The notes beneath the pieces were generated by a model. That model was not told the DNA's origin. It was given only the letters and a program-made list of their open reading frames with translations, and did not search any database. Position numbers and translations under genes: made by a program. From Endomicrobium sp. (GTDB taxonomy: Bacteria > Elusimicrobiota > Endomicrobiia > Endomicrobiales > Endomicrobiaceae), in NCBI GenBank assembly GCA_031290055.1, contig JAITOH010000093.1:1-6813 (forward strand): a DNA stretch of 6,813 nt, given 5' to 3'. Within the stretch, counting starts at the first letter, position 1; each line of letters begins with the position of its first letter. Of the stretch, positions 1 through 5,514 are shown one piece after another.

Positions 1-1
1 A

Positions 2-574
2 GGAAGTTCTTTGGGTTTTTTGTATAAAGTTGTTGGAAACGGTACAGATATTCTCTCGAAAATTCGAACAGGGGAAATTCAACTTTTAGGGCCTTTAGGT
101 AAAGGATATAATTTGAAAACCTATAAAAATTTAAACCATGTGCTTGTAGCAGGCGGTACAGGCATTGCGTCAATTTATTTTCTTGCGGTTAGATTAAAAA
201 AACAAGGGACTTTATATTATGGTGCCTGCTCAGAAAAGGATTTATTATGTCTCGATAACTTAGAAAAACTAGGTTGGAAAATTGTTGTTTCCACTGAAGA
301 TGGTTCAAGAGGATACAAAGGTTATATTACTGACTTTCTATCAAATGAATTAAAAAAAAATACTGATGTTGTATTTGTATGTGGACCAACTCCTATGCTA
401 AAAAAAATCTTACAAATTGCAAGAAGAATAAATGTCAAAGGGTTTGTTTCCCTTGAAGAAAAAATGGCATGCGGAATTGGAAGTTGTCAAGGGTGTGCTA
501 TTAAAATAAATGGCCAGATAAAAATGACGTGTAAAGATGGACCTGTTTTTAAAATTGAAGATGTGGAGTTATAA
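2..574 (+). CDS. pyrK: Dihydroorotate dehydrogenase B, electron-transfer subunit PyrK (5' partial)
   Basis: PyrK is the FAD and [2Fe-2S] subunit of class 1B dihydroorotate dehydrogenase. It passes electrons from PyrD's FMN to NAD+ in the cytoplasm. The frame is open from base 2, so the true start lies outside the window; the TTG at 11 is internal. The 190 visible residues compare with a usual length of about 255-260, so roughly 65 N-terminal residues (part of the FAD-binding barrel) are missing. Counting from the TTG codon as residue 1, I see a GPLGKGY motif near 27-33, the NAD-binding VAGGTGIA near 46-53, VCGPTPML at 123-130, and the cluster ligands Cys154, Cys159, Cys162 and Cys174 (spacing x4, x2, x11), followed by KDGPVF. 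This cysteine pattern separates PyrK from general ferredoxin reductases. It precedes pyrD, as expected, but with an unusually long 94-base gap. A run of nine A lies at 352-360. Confidence 0.95.
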   Translation, partial: GSSLGFLYKVVGNGTDILSKIRTGEIQLLGPLGKGYNLKTYKNLNHVLVAGGTGIASIYFLAVRLKKQGTLYYGACSEKDLLCLDNLEKLGWKIVVSTEDGSRGYKGYITDFLSNELKKNTDVVFVCGPTPMLKKILQIARRINVKGFVSLEEKMACGIGSCQGCAIKINGQIKMTCKDGPVFKIEDVEL

Positions 575-668
575 ATTCTTGTAGCCAGTAGTTTAAAATG
601 TAATGAAAATTAAAAACGATGAATTAAGAATATTATTCAGATTGAATTAGATAAAAATAGGATTTTAA

Positions 669-1583
669 ATGTCCCCAGATTTAAGTATAAGTTTTGCAGG
701 AATTAGTTTTAAAAATCCAGTACTTACTGCATCTGGAACTTTTGGCTATGGCTATGAGCTTCTAGACTTGGTCCCTTTAAATAAATTGGGTGGTATTGTA
801 ACAAAAACAATTACTTTAAATCCTTGCCAAGGGAATTTGCAGCCACGAATAGCTGAAGTTGCGTCTGGTATGTTGAATGCCATAGGATTACAGAATGTTG
901 GTGTTAAAGTTTTTGTTGAAGAGTGTTTTGAAAAATTACGTAGGATTGGCGTGCCCATAATAGTTAGTGTTGCAGGCACAACAAAAAATGAATATATAGA
1001 AATTGTAAAAATATTAAGCGAACAAAGTAGTCTCTCAGCAATAGAACTTAATTTGTCTTGTCCAAATTTAAAAAAAAAAATAGTTTGCCATGATTTATCG
1101 CTAATGCAAAATATACTAGAAGGTGTGAAAAGAATATCGCAAGTTCCTATTATTGCAAAACTTTCTCCTATTGTTACTGATATTTCCGAAATTTCTTTGG
1201 CAGCTCAAAATGCAGGTGCAGATGGATTAGTACTTACAAATACTTATCCTGCTATGGCTATAGACATTAAAACTATTAAAACTAAATTATTTATTATGAA
1301 AGGTGGGATGTCAGGTGCATGCATAAAGCCTATGTCGTTGCGGTGTGTATATGATGTTTACAAGAATGTGAAGATACCTATTATAGGTTGTGGGGGTATA
1401 ATGACTGGCGAAGATGCAATTGAATTTATGCTTGCAGGGGCCACAGTTGTTAGTGTTGGAAGTGCGAATTTGCTTTCACCCATGAGTTCAGTTAAAATTG
1501 TTAGTGAAATTGAAAATATATTAGTGAGGGAAAGTGTAAAATCAGTAAAAGAAGTTATTGGTTTTGCAAATACTCGAGGTTAA
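669..1583 (+). CDS. pyrD: Dihydroorotate dehydrogenase class 1B, catalytic subunit PyrD
   Basis: This FMN enzyme oxidises dihydroorotate to orotate, the fourth step of UMP synthesis, and works with PyrK in the cytoplasm. At 304 residues it is normal for the class. The ATG at 669 has an AGGA at 659-662 six bases upstream. Visible family motifs are TASGTFGYG (20-28), TK (45-46), NAIGLQN (70-76), the catalytic cysteine Cys131 in NLSCPN (128-133), AKLSP (163-167), TNT (190-192), KGGMSG (211-216), GCGGI (240-244) and AGATVVSVGSANL near the end. The active-site cysteine, rather than serine, and the adjacent pyrK identify class 1. Several normally conserved positions differ: GLQN is followed by VG rather than PG, KLSP by I rather than N, the usual NTxxGM reads NTYPAM, and the segment after SCPN lacks the usual Gly-Gly and looks about two residues short. 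Those family comparisons come from memory. The reading frame is intact, so I call it functional. Confidence 0.95.
   Translation: MSPDLSISFAGISFKNPVLTASGTFGYGYELLDLVPLNKLGGIVTKTITLNPCQGNLQPRIAEVASGMLNAIGLQNVGVKVFVEECFEKLRRIGVPIIVSVAGTTKNEYIEIVKILSEQSSLSAIELNLSCPNLKKKIVCHDLSLMQNILEGVKRISQVPIIAKLSPIVTDISEISLAAQNAGADGLVLTNTYPAMAIDIKTIKTKLFIMKGGMSGACIKPMSLRCVYDVYKNVKIPIIGCGGIMTGEDAIEFMLAGATVVSVGSANLLSPMSSVKIVSEIENILVRESVKSVKEVIGFANTRG
1070..1080 (+). repeat. Run of 11 A within pyrD
   Basis: Eleven consecutive A bases encode part of a Leu-Lys-Lys-Lys-Ile stretch (pyrD residues 134-138), starting nine bases after the catalytic Cys131 codon at 1059-1061. Losing one A puts TAG at 1081-1083 in frame. 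Gaining one A leads to TGA at 1091-1093. Any slip therefore truncates the protein just after the active-site cysteine. Runs of nine A also occur in pyrK (352-360) and purM (3940-3948). Confidence 0.9.
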
Positions 1584-1584
1584 C

Positions 1585-1612
1585 AGCGCAAAAATTTTGT
1601 GCTAGTTTTATT
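1585..1612 (+). terminator. Possible intrinsic terminator after pyrD
   Basis: Two bases past the pyrD stop codon, 1585-1603 fold into a hairpin: AGCGCAAA pairs with TTTGTGCT with one G-U pair and a three-base loop. The following 1604-1612 is T-rich (AGTTTTATT) but not a clean T run, and the stem is AT-rich. It could end or weaken transcription between pyrD and pyrF. A processing or mRNA-stability hairpin is the alternative. Confidence 0.45.
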
Positions 1613-1650
1613 ATCTTTTACAATAGTGTTGTTAGCTAATAAATCATACG

Positions 1651-1667
1651 CAATTTAGTATAAATTG
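1651..1667. repeat. Short inverted repeat in the pyrD-pyrF spacer
   Basis: CAATTTA and TAAATTG, seven-base perfect arms, flank a three-base centre. They lie in a 162-base spacer without any gene. The centre contains TATAAA (1659-1664), which resembles a -10 box, but no good -35 lies at the usual distance (TTGTTA at 1629-1634 is 24 bases away). It may be an operator or a chance AT-rich repeat. Confidence 0.35.
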
Positions 1668-1738
1668 AGTGTTTTTATGTTGTTGCGTTTTGTTTAATTT
1701 GACTACTGTTATGAGGTTTGAAACTTATTAATTTAGCT

Positions 1739-1744
1739 AGAGGA
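1739..1744 (+). promoter_or_regulatory. Ribosome binding site deciding the pyrF start
   Basis: AGAGGA ends one base before the ATG at 1746 and four bases before the second, in-frame ATG at 1749. A gap of one base is too short for normal initiation, so the second ATG is the likelier start. Confidence 0.7.
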
Positions 1745-1748
1745 AATG

Positions 1749-2390
1749 ATGAAAAAGGTGATTCTGGCATTGGATGTTTGCAATTTTAAGCAAGCGGAAA
1801 GACTTATAAAAAAAACGAGTCCCTATATTGATATTTATAAAGTTGGCCCTATATTATTTATTCAATCTGGTAAAAAAATAATAAAAATGATAAAAGAAAA
1901 CGGGAAAGAAGTATTTTTAGATCTAAAATTTCATGATATCCCTAACACTGTAAAACGGTCTGTTGAGTCTGCTAGAGATTTAGGAGTGTTTAGTTTAACC
2001 GTTCATTCAGCTGGAGGAGAAGAGATGCTTGAGGGTGCAATATCTGTTGAAAAACGTCCTAAAATATGGGCCGTTAGTATTCTTACAAGTCAAATTGTAG
2101 ATCTTGATGAAGTTATAAAAAAGTCAAAAATATCAAAGTCTTGTGGTCTAGATGGAGTTATATCATCGCCACTTGAAGTAAAGTTTATAAAGAAAGAATG
2201 TGGTAAGGAGTTTAGTGTTGTAACTCCAGGCATTAGGTTTGAAAAATGTTACGACGATCAAAAGAGAGTTGCAACTCCAAAAGTTGCGATCAAAAACGGA
2301 GCTGATTTTATAATTATTGGGAGACCTGTGTTGGAATCAAAAGATCCGGTAAAAGTTTTAAAAGATATTTATAAAAGTATAAAAATTTAA
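1749..2390 (+). CDS. pyrF: Orotidine 5'-phosphate decarboxylase PyrF
   Basis: PyrF converts OMP to UMP, the last step of pyrimidine synthesis. It is a cytoplasmic TIM-barrel enzyme, normally a dimer. Counting from the ATG at 1749 (213 residues), it opens with the typical MKKVILALDV. It then shows KVG with Lys31, the catalytic Asp-x-Lys-x-x-Asp set in DLKFHDIPNT (Asp58, Lys60, Asp63), VHSAGGEEM near 85-93, SILTS near 110-114, GLDGVISS at 133-140, the phosphate-loop TPGIR (159-163), DDQKRVATP (169-177) and IGRPV (190-194). All catalytic residues are present. The length is at the short end of the family (about 210-245). An ATG three bases upstream (1746) would add one methionine but sits too close to the ribosome binding site. 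It heads a probable pyrF-transporter-pyrE unit downstream of a possible terminator. Confidence 0.96.
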   Translation: MKKVILALDVCNFKQAERLIKKTSPYIDIYKVGPILFIQSGKKIIKMIKENGKEVFLDLKFHDIPNTVKRSVESARDLGVFSLTVHSAGGEEMLEGAISVEKRPKIWAVSILTSQIVDLDEVIKKSKISKSCGLDGVISSPLEVKFIKKECGKEFSVVTPGIRFEKCYDDQKRVATPKVAIKNGADFIIIGRPVLESKDPVKVLKDIYKSIKI

Positions 2391-2406
2391 TTATTTTGGA
2401 TGTAAT

Positions 2407-3051
2407 ATGAAATTTATAAAAAAAATAGGCAAATCATTTTCCTGTGGATTAAAAGTTGGATTTTTATTACAGATTGGTAGCATAGGTCCACTTTGTATGC
2501 TAGTTTTTCAGTTGTCCTTATTTATTCCGTTTGGCAGATTATTTATAGGTATTTTAGGTATGTCGCTTGCTGATTCTATATATCTCATTTTAACCCTAAT
2601 CTCGGTGTCTTTCATTATAAAGATATTACAAAAATTTCGTAAAACTATTGAACTTATTTTGGGAATTGTGTTTATAATGTTTGGTATATGGGTAGCTGTA
2701 GCTTCTTTAATCAATGATAGTTATAATAAAATTTTTTTGGAACAAAACTTATTTCTTTTATTTTTTGGATTGACTTTTGCAAATCCTATGAGTGTTTTAC
2801 TTAATGTTGGAGTATTTTCATTTGAAATAAATAAACACAACTTAAACATGAAAGATGCGAATTTTTTTGGGCTAGGGTTCTTATTGACCACACCAATATT
2901 TATGTCTTTCATAGCTCTTATTGGTAAATTTACAGGTGATTTTTTATCATGTAATGCTATGAAAGTATTAAACTTTATCATGGGGTTTGTTTTAATATAT
3001 TTTGGAGTAAAAAGTTTGTTTTTTAAAAATAATGTACCTGAAAGAGGATAA
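2407..3051 (+). CDS. LysE/RhtB-type transporter within the pyr cluster
   Basis: This 214-residue, very hydrophobic protein looks like a LysE/RhtB-type small-molecule exporter of the inner membrane. By eye it has about six membrane spans near residues 14-36, 46-71, 79-101, 112-137, 152-173 and 184-205. Family-like features are GFLLQIGSIGP near 18-28 (the place of the usual SPGP motif), GILGMSLAD at 48-56, LGIVFIMFGIW at 85-95 and the central FANPMSVLLN at 124-133, which matches the NP motif. Family members export amino acids such as lysine, arginine, threonine or homoserine lactones, but the substrate cannot be read from sequence. The start is ATG with GGATG at 2398-2402 upstream. It lies 16 bases after pyrF and 3 bases before pyrE, in the same reading frame as pyrE, so it is almost surely co-transcribed. 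That suggests a substrate linked to nucleotide metabolism, but this is inference only. Confidence 0.75.
   Translation: MKFIKKIGKSFSCGLKVGFLLQIGSIGPLCMLVFQLSLFIPFGRLFIGILGMSLADSIYLILTLISVSFIIKILQKFRKTIELILGIVFIMFGIWVAVASLINDSYNKIFLEQNLFLLFFGLTFANPMSVLLNVGVFSFEINKHNLNMKDANFFGLGFLLTTPIFMSFIALIGKFTGDFLSCNAMKVLNFIMGFVLIYFGVKSLFFKNNVPERG
3043..3048 (+). promoter_or_regulatory. pyrE ribosome binding site inside the transporter gene's 3' end
   Basis: AGAGGA sits in the last sense codons of the transporter gene, six bases before a TTG. It supports TTG at 3055 as the pyrE start, since the next in-frame methionine is residue 71, and it ties pyrE translation to the upstream gene. Confidence 0.8.
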
Positions 3052-3054
3052 AAA

Positions 3055-3633
3055 TTGCATCGGGATGAACTTAAGGAATTATTTAAAAAGAGCAAAGCTC
3101 TTTTGGAAGGACATTTTAAGCTTTCAAGTGGTCTTCATTCAAATATATATTTTCAGTCTGCTTTAATTTTACAATATCCTAGGAAGACTACGCGACTTGC
3201 CGAAGAACTCGTGAGGAAAATTAAAGAAGTTAATATAAGAGTTGATGTTGTTTTGTCTCCAGCTATGGGTGGTGTTATTGTCGGCTATGAAGTTGGAAGA
3301 CTGTTAGATGTGCGGGCAATGTTTACTGAAAGAATTGATGGTTATGTAGCTTTACGAAGAGGTTTTTCATTACATAAAGGTGAGAGAGTTTTAATAGTAG
3401 AAGATGTTATAACAACTGGTGTTTCTACAAAAGAGGTTATGAATTCTATAGAGCCTATTGGAGCAGAAGTAGTTGCTGTAGTGTCGCTTGTTGATAGAAG
3501 TGCAGGAAAAGTTAATTTTGCCAAAGTGCCAAGGTTTTCTCTTTTGAGTCTTGAGGTGAAAAATTACAAAAAATTTGAGTGCCCTTTGTGTAAAGTTGGT
3601 ATCAAAATAATAAAGCCTGGTAGTAGGAAATGA
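3055..3633 (+). CDS. pyrE: Orotate phosphoribosyltransferase PyrE
   Basis: PyrE joins orotate and PRPP to give OMP and pyrophosphate, the fifth step of UMP synthesis. It is a cytoplasmic, normally dimeric, type I phosphoribosyltransferase. The 192-residue protein has GHFKLSSGLHSNIYFQ (19-34) for substrate binding, SPAMGGVIVGYEVGR (68-82), FTER (90-93), and the PRPP-binding motif VLIVEDVITTGVST at 112-125 with its acidic pair Glu116-Asp117. The C-terminal ECPLCK (Cys176, Cys179) followed by KPGS is typical of the longer PyrE subgroup found in several deep-branching and anaerobic bacteria. Translation starts at TTG, supported by the ribosome binding site at 3043-3048 and the absence of any nearby in-frame ATG. 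The transporter stop codon, one AAA codon and this TTG follow in the same frame. PyrF and PyrE stand two genes apart, so the pathway's last two steps are co-expressed. Confidence 0.96.
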   Translation: MHRDELKELFKKSKALLEGHFKLSSGLHSNIYFQSALILQYPRKTTRLAEELVRKIKEVNIRVDVVLSPAMGGVIVGYEVGRLLDVRAMFTERIDGYVALRRGFSLHKGERVLIVEDVITTGVSTKEVMNSIEPIGAEVVAVVSLVDRSAGKVNFAKVPRFSLLSLEVKNYKKFECPLCKVGIKIIKPGSRK

Positions 3634-3717
3634 AAACATGGGTAATATTTAATGTCATGAAGAATTTTTTTGCTATAGCTATATGATGCTACATACGTAT
3701 AACTTATTTTATATCGA

Positions 3718-3731
3718 TGATTATATAATCA
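3718..3731. repeat. 14-base perfect palindrome in the pyrE-purM spacer
   Basis: TGATTATATAATCA reads the same on both strands. It lies mid-way in the 237-base gene-free stretch between pyrE and purM (3634-3870), close to two shorter palindromes, GCTATAGC (3672-3679) and ATACGTAT (3693-3700). A dimeric regulator could bind here, controlling the purine half. With such AT-rich DNA, chance is a real alternative. I see no known riboswitch core or PurR-like box in this spacer. Confidence 0.45.
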
Positions 3732-3818
3732 GATGAGAATTGCTGTGTTTCTTTAAAAAATATTAGTTGGAAAGGTAAGTTTTGTTGTGTAACTATTTAA
3801 GTATTCTTTGGTTAATAT

Positions 3819-3846
3819 TTTACTTGTATCATGTTTTTCATAATAT
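3819..3846 (+). promoter_or_regulatory. Weak candidate promoter for purM
   Basis: TTTACT (3819-3824) and TAATAT (3841-3846) are 16 bases apart. They would start transcription about 20 bases before the purM ATG. Neither box is a close match to the consensus, and the region is so AT-rich that alternative boxes such as TATAAA at 3844 exist. Confidence 0.25.
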
Positions 3847-3857
3847 AAAAGTGAATT

Positions 3858-3864
3858 AAAGGAG
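3858..3864 (+). promoter_or_regulatory. purM ribosome binding site
   Basis: AAAGGAG lies six bases before the ATG at 3871. It is the strongest Shine-Dalgarno match in the window and fixes the purM start. It suggests that purM heads its own translation unit rather than relying on coupling to pyrE. Confidence 0.8.
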
Positions 3865-3870
3865 ATAGTT

Positions 3871-4839
3871 ATGTTTATTAACACATATAAAAAAGCTGGA
3901 GTAAACATTGATATTGGCAATGAATTTGTAAAACGACTCAAAAAAAAATTTCCTAAAATAGGAGGGTTTGGAGGGTTATATCCTATTGGAGGGACAAACT
4001 ATAATCTTGTAGCTTCAACTGATGGTGTGGGCACGAAATTAAAACTAGCCTTTCTTCTTAACAAACATGATACAATTGGAATAGATTTGGTTGCCATGAA
4101 CGTCAATGATTTAATATGCATGGGGGCAAAACCGCTTTTCTTTTTGGATTATTTTGCTTGCAATAAACTTGATCTTGCTCAGGCAGAGCAAATCATTAAA
4201 GGTATTGCTGAAGGCTGTAAGCTGGCTGGGTTGCAACTTATTGGTGGAGAAACTGCAGAAATGCCAGATTTCTATAAAGACCGCGAATATGATTTAGCTG
4301 GGTTTGCTGTTGGCATAATTGAAAAAAACAAGGAAATTAATGGTGGCAGAATAAAAAATGGTGACGTTTTATTAGGATTACCATCAAGTGGCCCACATGC
4401 AAATGGATATTCACTTATCAGAAGAGTTTTTTCCGATATAAATTTAAAGAAGTATTCAAAAGATTTGTTGGCTCCTACAAAAATTTATGTTAAAAAAATT
4501 CTTGCTGCCATTGAAAAGTTTAATTCTAATCATCAAAATATAATCGTTGGAGTTGCTAATATTACAGGGGGTAGTTTTTATGACAAAATAGAAAGAATTT
4601 TGCCACAAAATACTAAGGTTATTATTAAAAAAGGATCCTGGGAAGTTCCTGAAATTTTTAATATCATTCAAAGAGAAGGGAATATTCCAGAGGAAGATAT
4701 TTATAGGACTCTTAATATGGGAATAGGTATGGTTTTGATTGTACATCATGATTCTGTCTTGCAGGTAAAAACTTTTTTGAAAGATGCAAAGGAAATAGGG
4801 CATGTTGAAAATGGGGAAAAAGGCGTTGAACTTGTATGA
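3871..4839 (+). CDS. purM: Phosphoribosylformylglycinamidine cyclo-ligase (AIR synthetase) PurM
   Basis: PurM closes the imidazole ring: FGAM plus ATP gives AIR, the fifth step of purine synthesis, in the cytoplasm. The 322-residue protein, slightly shorter than E. coli's 345, shows YKKAGVNIDIGNEFV (6-20), GGFGGLYP (31-38), STDGVGTKLKLA (49-60), GIDLVAMNVND (70-80), PLFFLDYFA (88-96), GGETAEMPDFY (125-135), YDLAGFAVG (140-148), SSGPHANGYSL (172-182), LLAPTKIYVK (199-208) and GIGMVLIV (284-291). The usual AHITGGG segment reads ANITGGS at 229-235: the normally conserved histidine is Asn230 and the last glycine is serine. The following ENLPR-like stretch reads DKIER. These are departures from the family as I remember it. 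The remaining core motifs are present, so the assignment is secure. It overlaps purN by four bases. A run of nine A at 3940-3948 encodes lysines. Confidence 0.96.
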   Translation: MFINTYKKAGVNIDIGNEFVKRLKKKFPKIGGFGGLYPIGGTNYNLVASTDGVGTKLKLAFLLNKHDTIGIDLVAMNVNDLICMGAKPLFFLDYFACNKLDLAQAEQIIKGIAEGCKLAGLQLIGGETAEMPDFYKDREYDLAGFAVGIIEKNKEINGGRIKNGDVLLGLPSSGPHANGYSLIRRVFSDINLKKYSKDLLAPTKIYVKKILAAIEKFNSNHQNIIVGVANITGGSFYDKIERILPQNTKVIIKKGSWEVPEIFNIIQREGNIPEEDIYRTLNMGIGMVLIVHHDSVLQVKTFLKDAKEIGHVENGEKGVELV

Positions 4840-5462
4840 GTAAGTATAGTAGAAAAAGCCTTGCAGTTTTGGTGTCTGGTTATGGCTCAAATATGCAGTC
4901 TATAGTGGACTCTACAAAAGATGGATTATTGAAAGGATTAGCTGAAGTTGTTTTGGTCGTTTCAAGTAATTCGAATGCTTATGCTATTGAAAGAGCAAAA
5001 AATGAGCATATAAAAGCTATTTGTGTAGAAAGTAAAAAATTTAAAAATGAAAAAAAATTTACTGATGTAATATTGGATGAGTTACAAAATGCAGATGTAG
5101 ATCTTATTTGTCTTGCAGGTTACATGAGTAAAATAGGGGTAGAAATAATAAGAAAGTATGATGGTAGAATTCTAAATATACATCCTGCACTTTTGCCAAA
5201 ATTTGGCGGGAAAGGCATGTACGGACGTTATGTTCATGAGGCTGTTATAAAATCAGGCGATACAAAGTCTGGGGCGACTGTGCACTTTGTTGATGAAAAT
5301 TATGATACAGGTAGAATAATTTTGCAACAAGAGGTTAATATATTTAGTAATGATAGTCCTAGAGATGTTGCGAAAAAGGTCATGATTATAGAGTGTAAGA
5401 TTTATCCAAAAGCAATAAAAAAAGTAATAGAAGAAGATTTAAAGAAAGTTCATTTATTTTAG
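4836..5462 (+). CDS. purN: Phosphoribosylglycinamide formyltransferase PurN
   Basis: PurN transfers a formyl group from 10-formyltetrahydrofolate to GAR, giving FGAR, the third step of purine synthesis. It has 208 residues, normal for the folate-dependent enzyme. It shows the phosphate-binding VLVSGYGSN (11-19), LAGYMS (93-98) of the folate site, NIHPALLP (114-121) with catalytic Asn114 and His116, SGATVHFVDE (145-154), and Asp157 at the position of E. coli Asp144. The conserved late segment, usually EHxxYP, reads ECKIYP (186-191), a histidine-to-cysteine change away from the catalytic triad. The ATG overlaps the purM stop codon as ATGA, with only a weak, distant AAAAGG upstream, so translation is probably coupled to purM. 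The presence of PurN implies folate-dependent formylation rather than sole reliance on the formate-dependent PurT. Confidence 0.95.
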   Translation: MSKYSRKSLAVLVSGYGSNMQSIVDSTKDGLLKGLAEVVLVVSSNSNAYAIERAKNEHIKAICVESKKFKNEKKFTDVILDELQNADVDLICLAGYMSKIGVEIIRKYDGRILNIHPALLPKFGGKGMYGRYVHEAVIKSGDTKSGATVHFVDENYDTGRIILQQEVNIFSNDSPRDVAKKVMIIECKIYPKAIKKVIEEDLKKVHLF

Positions 5463-5489
5463 TAAATCTAGATTTAAAGTTAAAATAAA
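5453..5489. repeat. Nested inverted repeats across the purN stop and purN-purB spacer
   Basis: TTTATTTTA (5453-5461) and TAAAATAAA (5481-5489) are perfect nine-base inverted arms. Between them sits a perfect 14-base palindrome, TAAATCTAGATTTA (5463-5476). The purN stop codon (5460-5462) lies in the left arm. In RNA this could form a long, weak hairpin just ahead of the purB ribosome binding site. No T run follows, so it is not a typical terminator. Confidence 0.6.
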
Positions 5490-5498
5490 AAGATTTCT

Positions 5499-5505
5499 AA
5501 GGTGG
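5499..5505 (+). promoter_or_regulatory. purB ribosome binding site
   Basis: AAGGTGG lies nine bases upstream of the ATG at 5515, a reasonable spacing. It supports this ATG as the purB start, and the encoded MILRYTKPEM matches the usual short N-terminus of the family. Confidence 0.65.
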
Positions 5506-5514
5506 GTTGAGAAA

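Noticed and set aside
603..650. 15-codon ORF (MKIKNDELRI...) between pyrK and pyrD
   Set aside because: There is no ribosome binding site ahead of it, it is very short, and such ORFs are expected by chance.
1070..1080. pyrD as a frameshifted pseudogene at the A run
   Set aside because: With 11 A bases the frame is continuous and both flanks keep PyrD motifs, so the gene as given is intact.
1699..1730. pyrF promoter TTGACT with TTATTA
   Set aside because: The spacing is 20 bases and the -10 match is poor; other equally weak pairs exist in the same spacer.
2721..3095. 124-codon open frame on the minus strand under the transporter and pyrE start
   Set aside because: It is antisense to supported genes, has no recognisable domain and reflects AT-rich codon composition.
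3657..3686. Nine-codon ORF after pyrE as a possible leader peptide
   Set aside because: It has no Shine-Dalgarno sequence, no run of regulatory codons and no following attenuator hairpin.
3634..3870. Purine or other riboswitch upstream of purM
   Set aside because: I could not find the conserved core of a purine or other known nucleotide riboswitch, nor an expression-platform hairpin with a T run.
4456..4890. 144-codon open frame on the minus strand across purM and purN
   Set aside because: It lies antisense to clear purM and purN coding sequence, its product is low-complexity Asn/Phe/Ile, and it shows no family motif.
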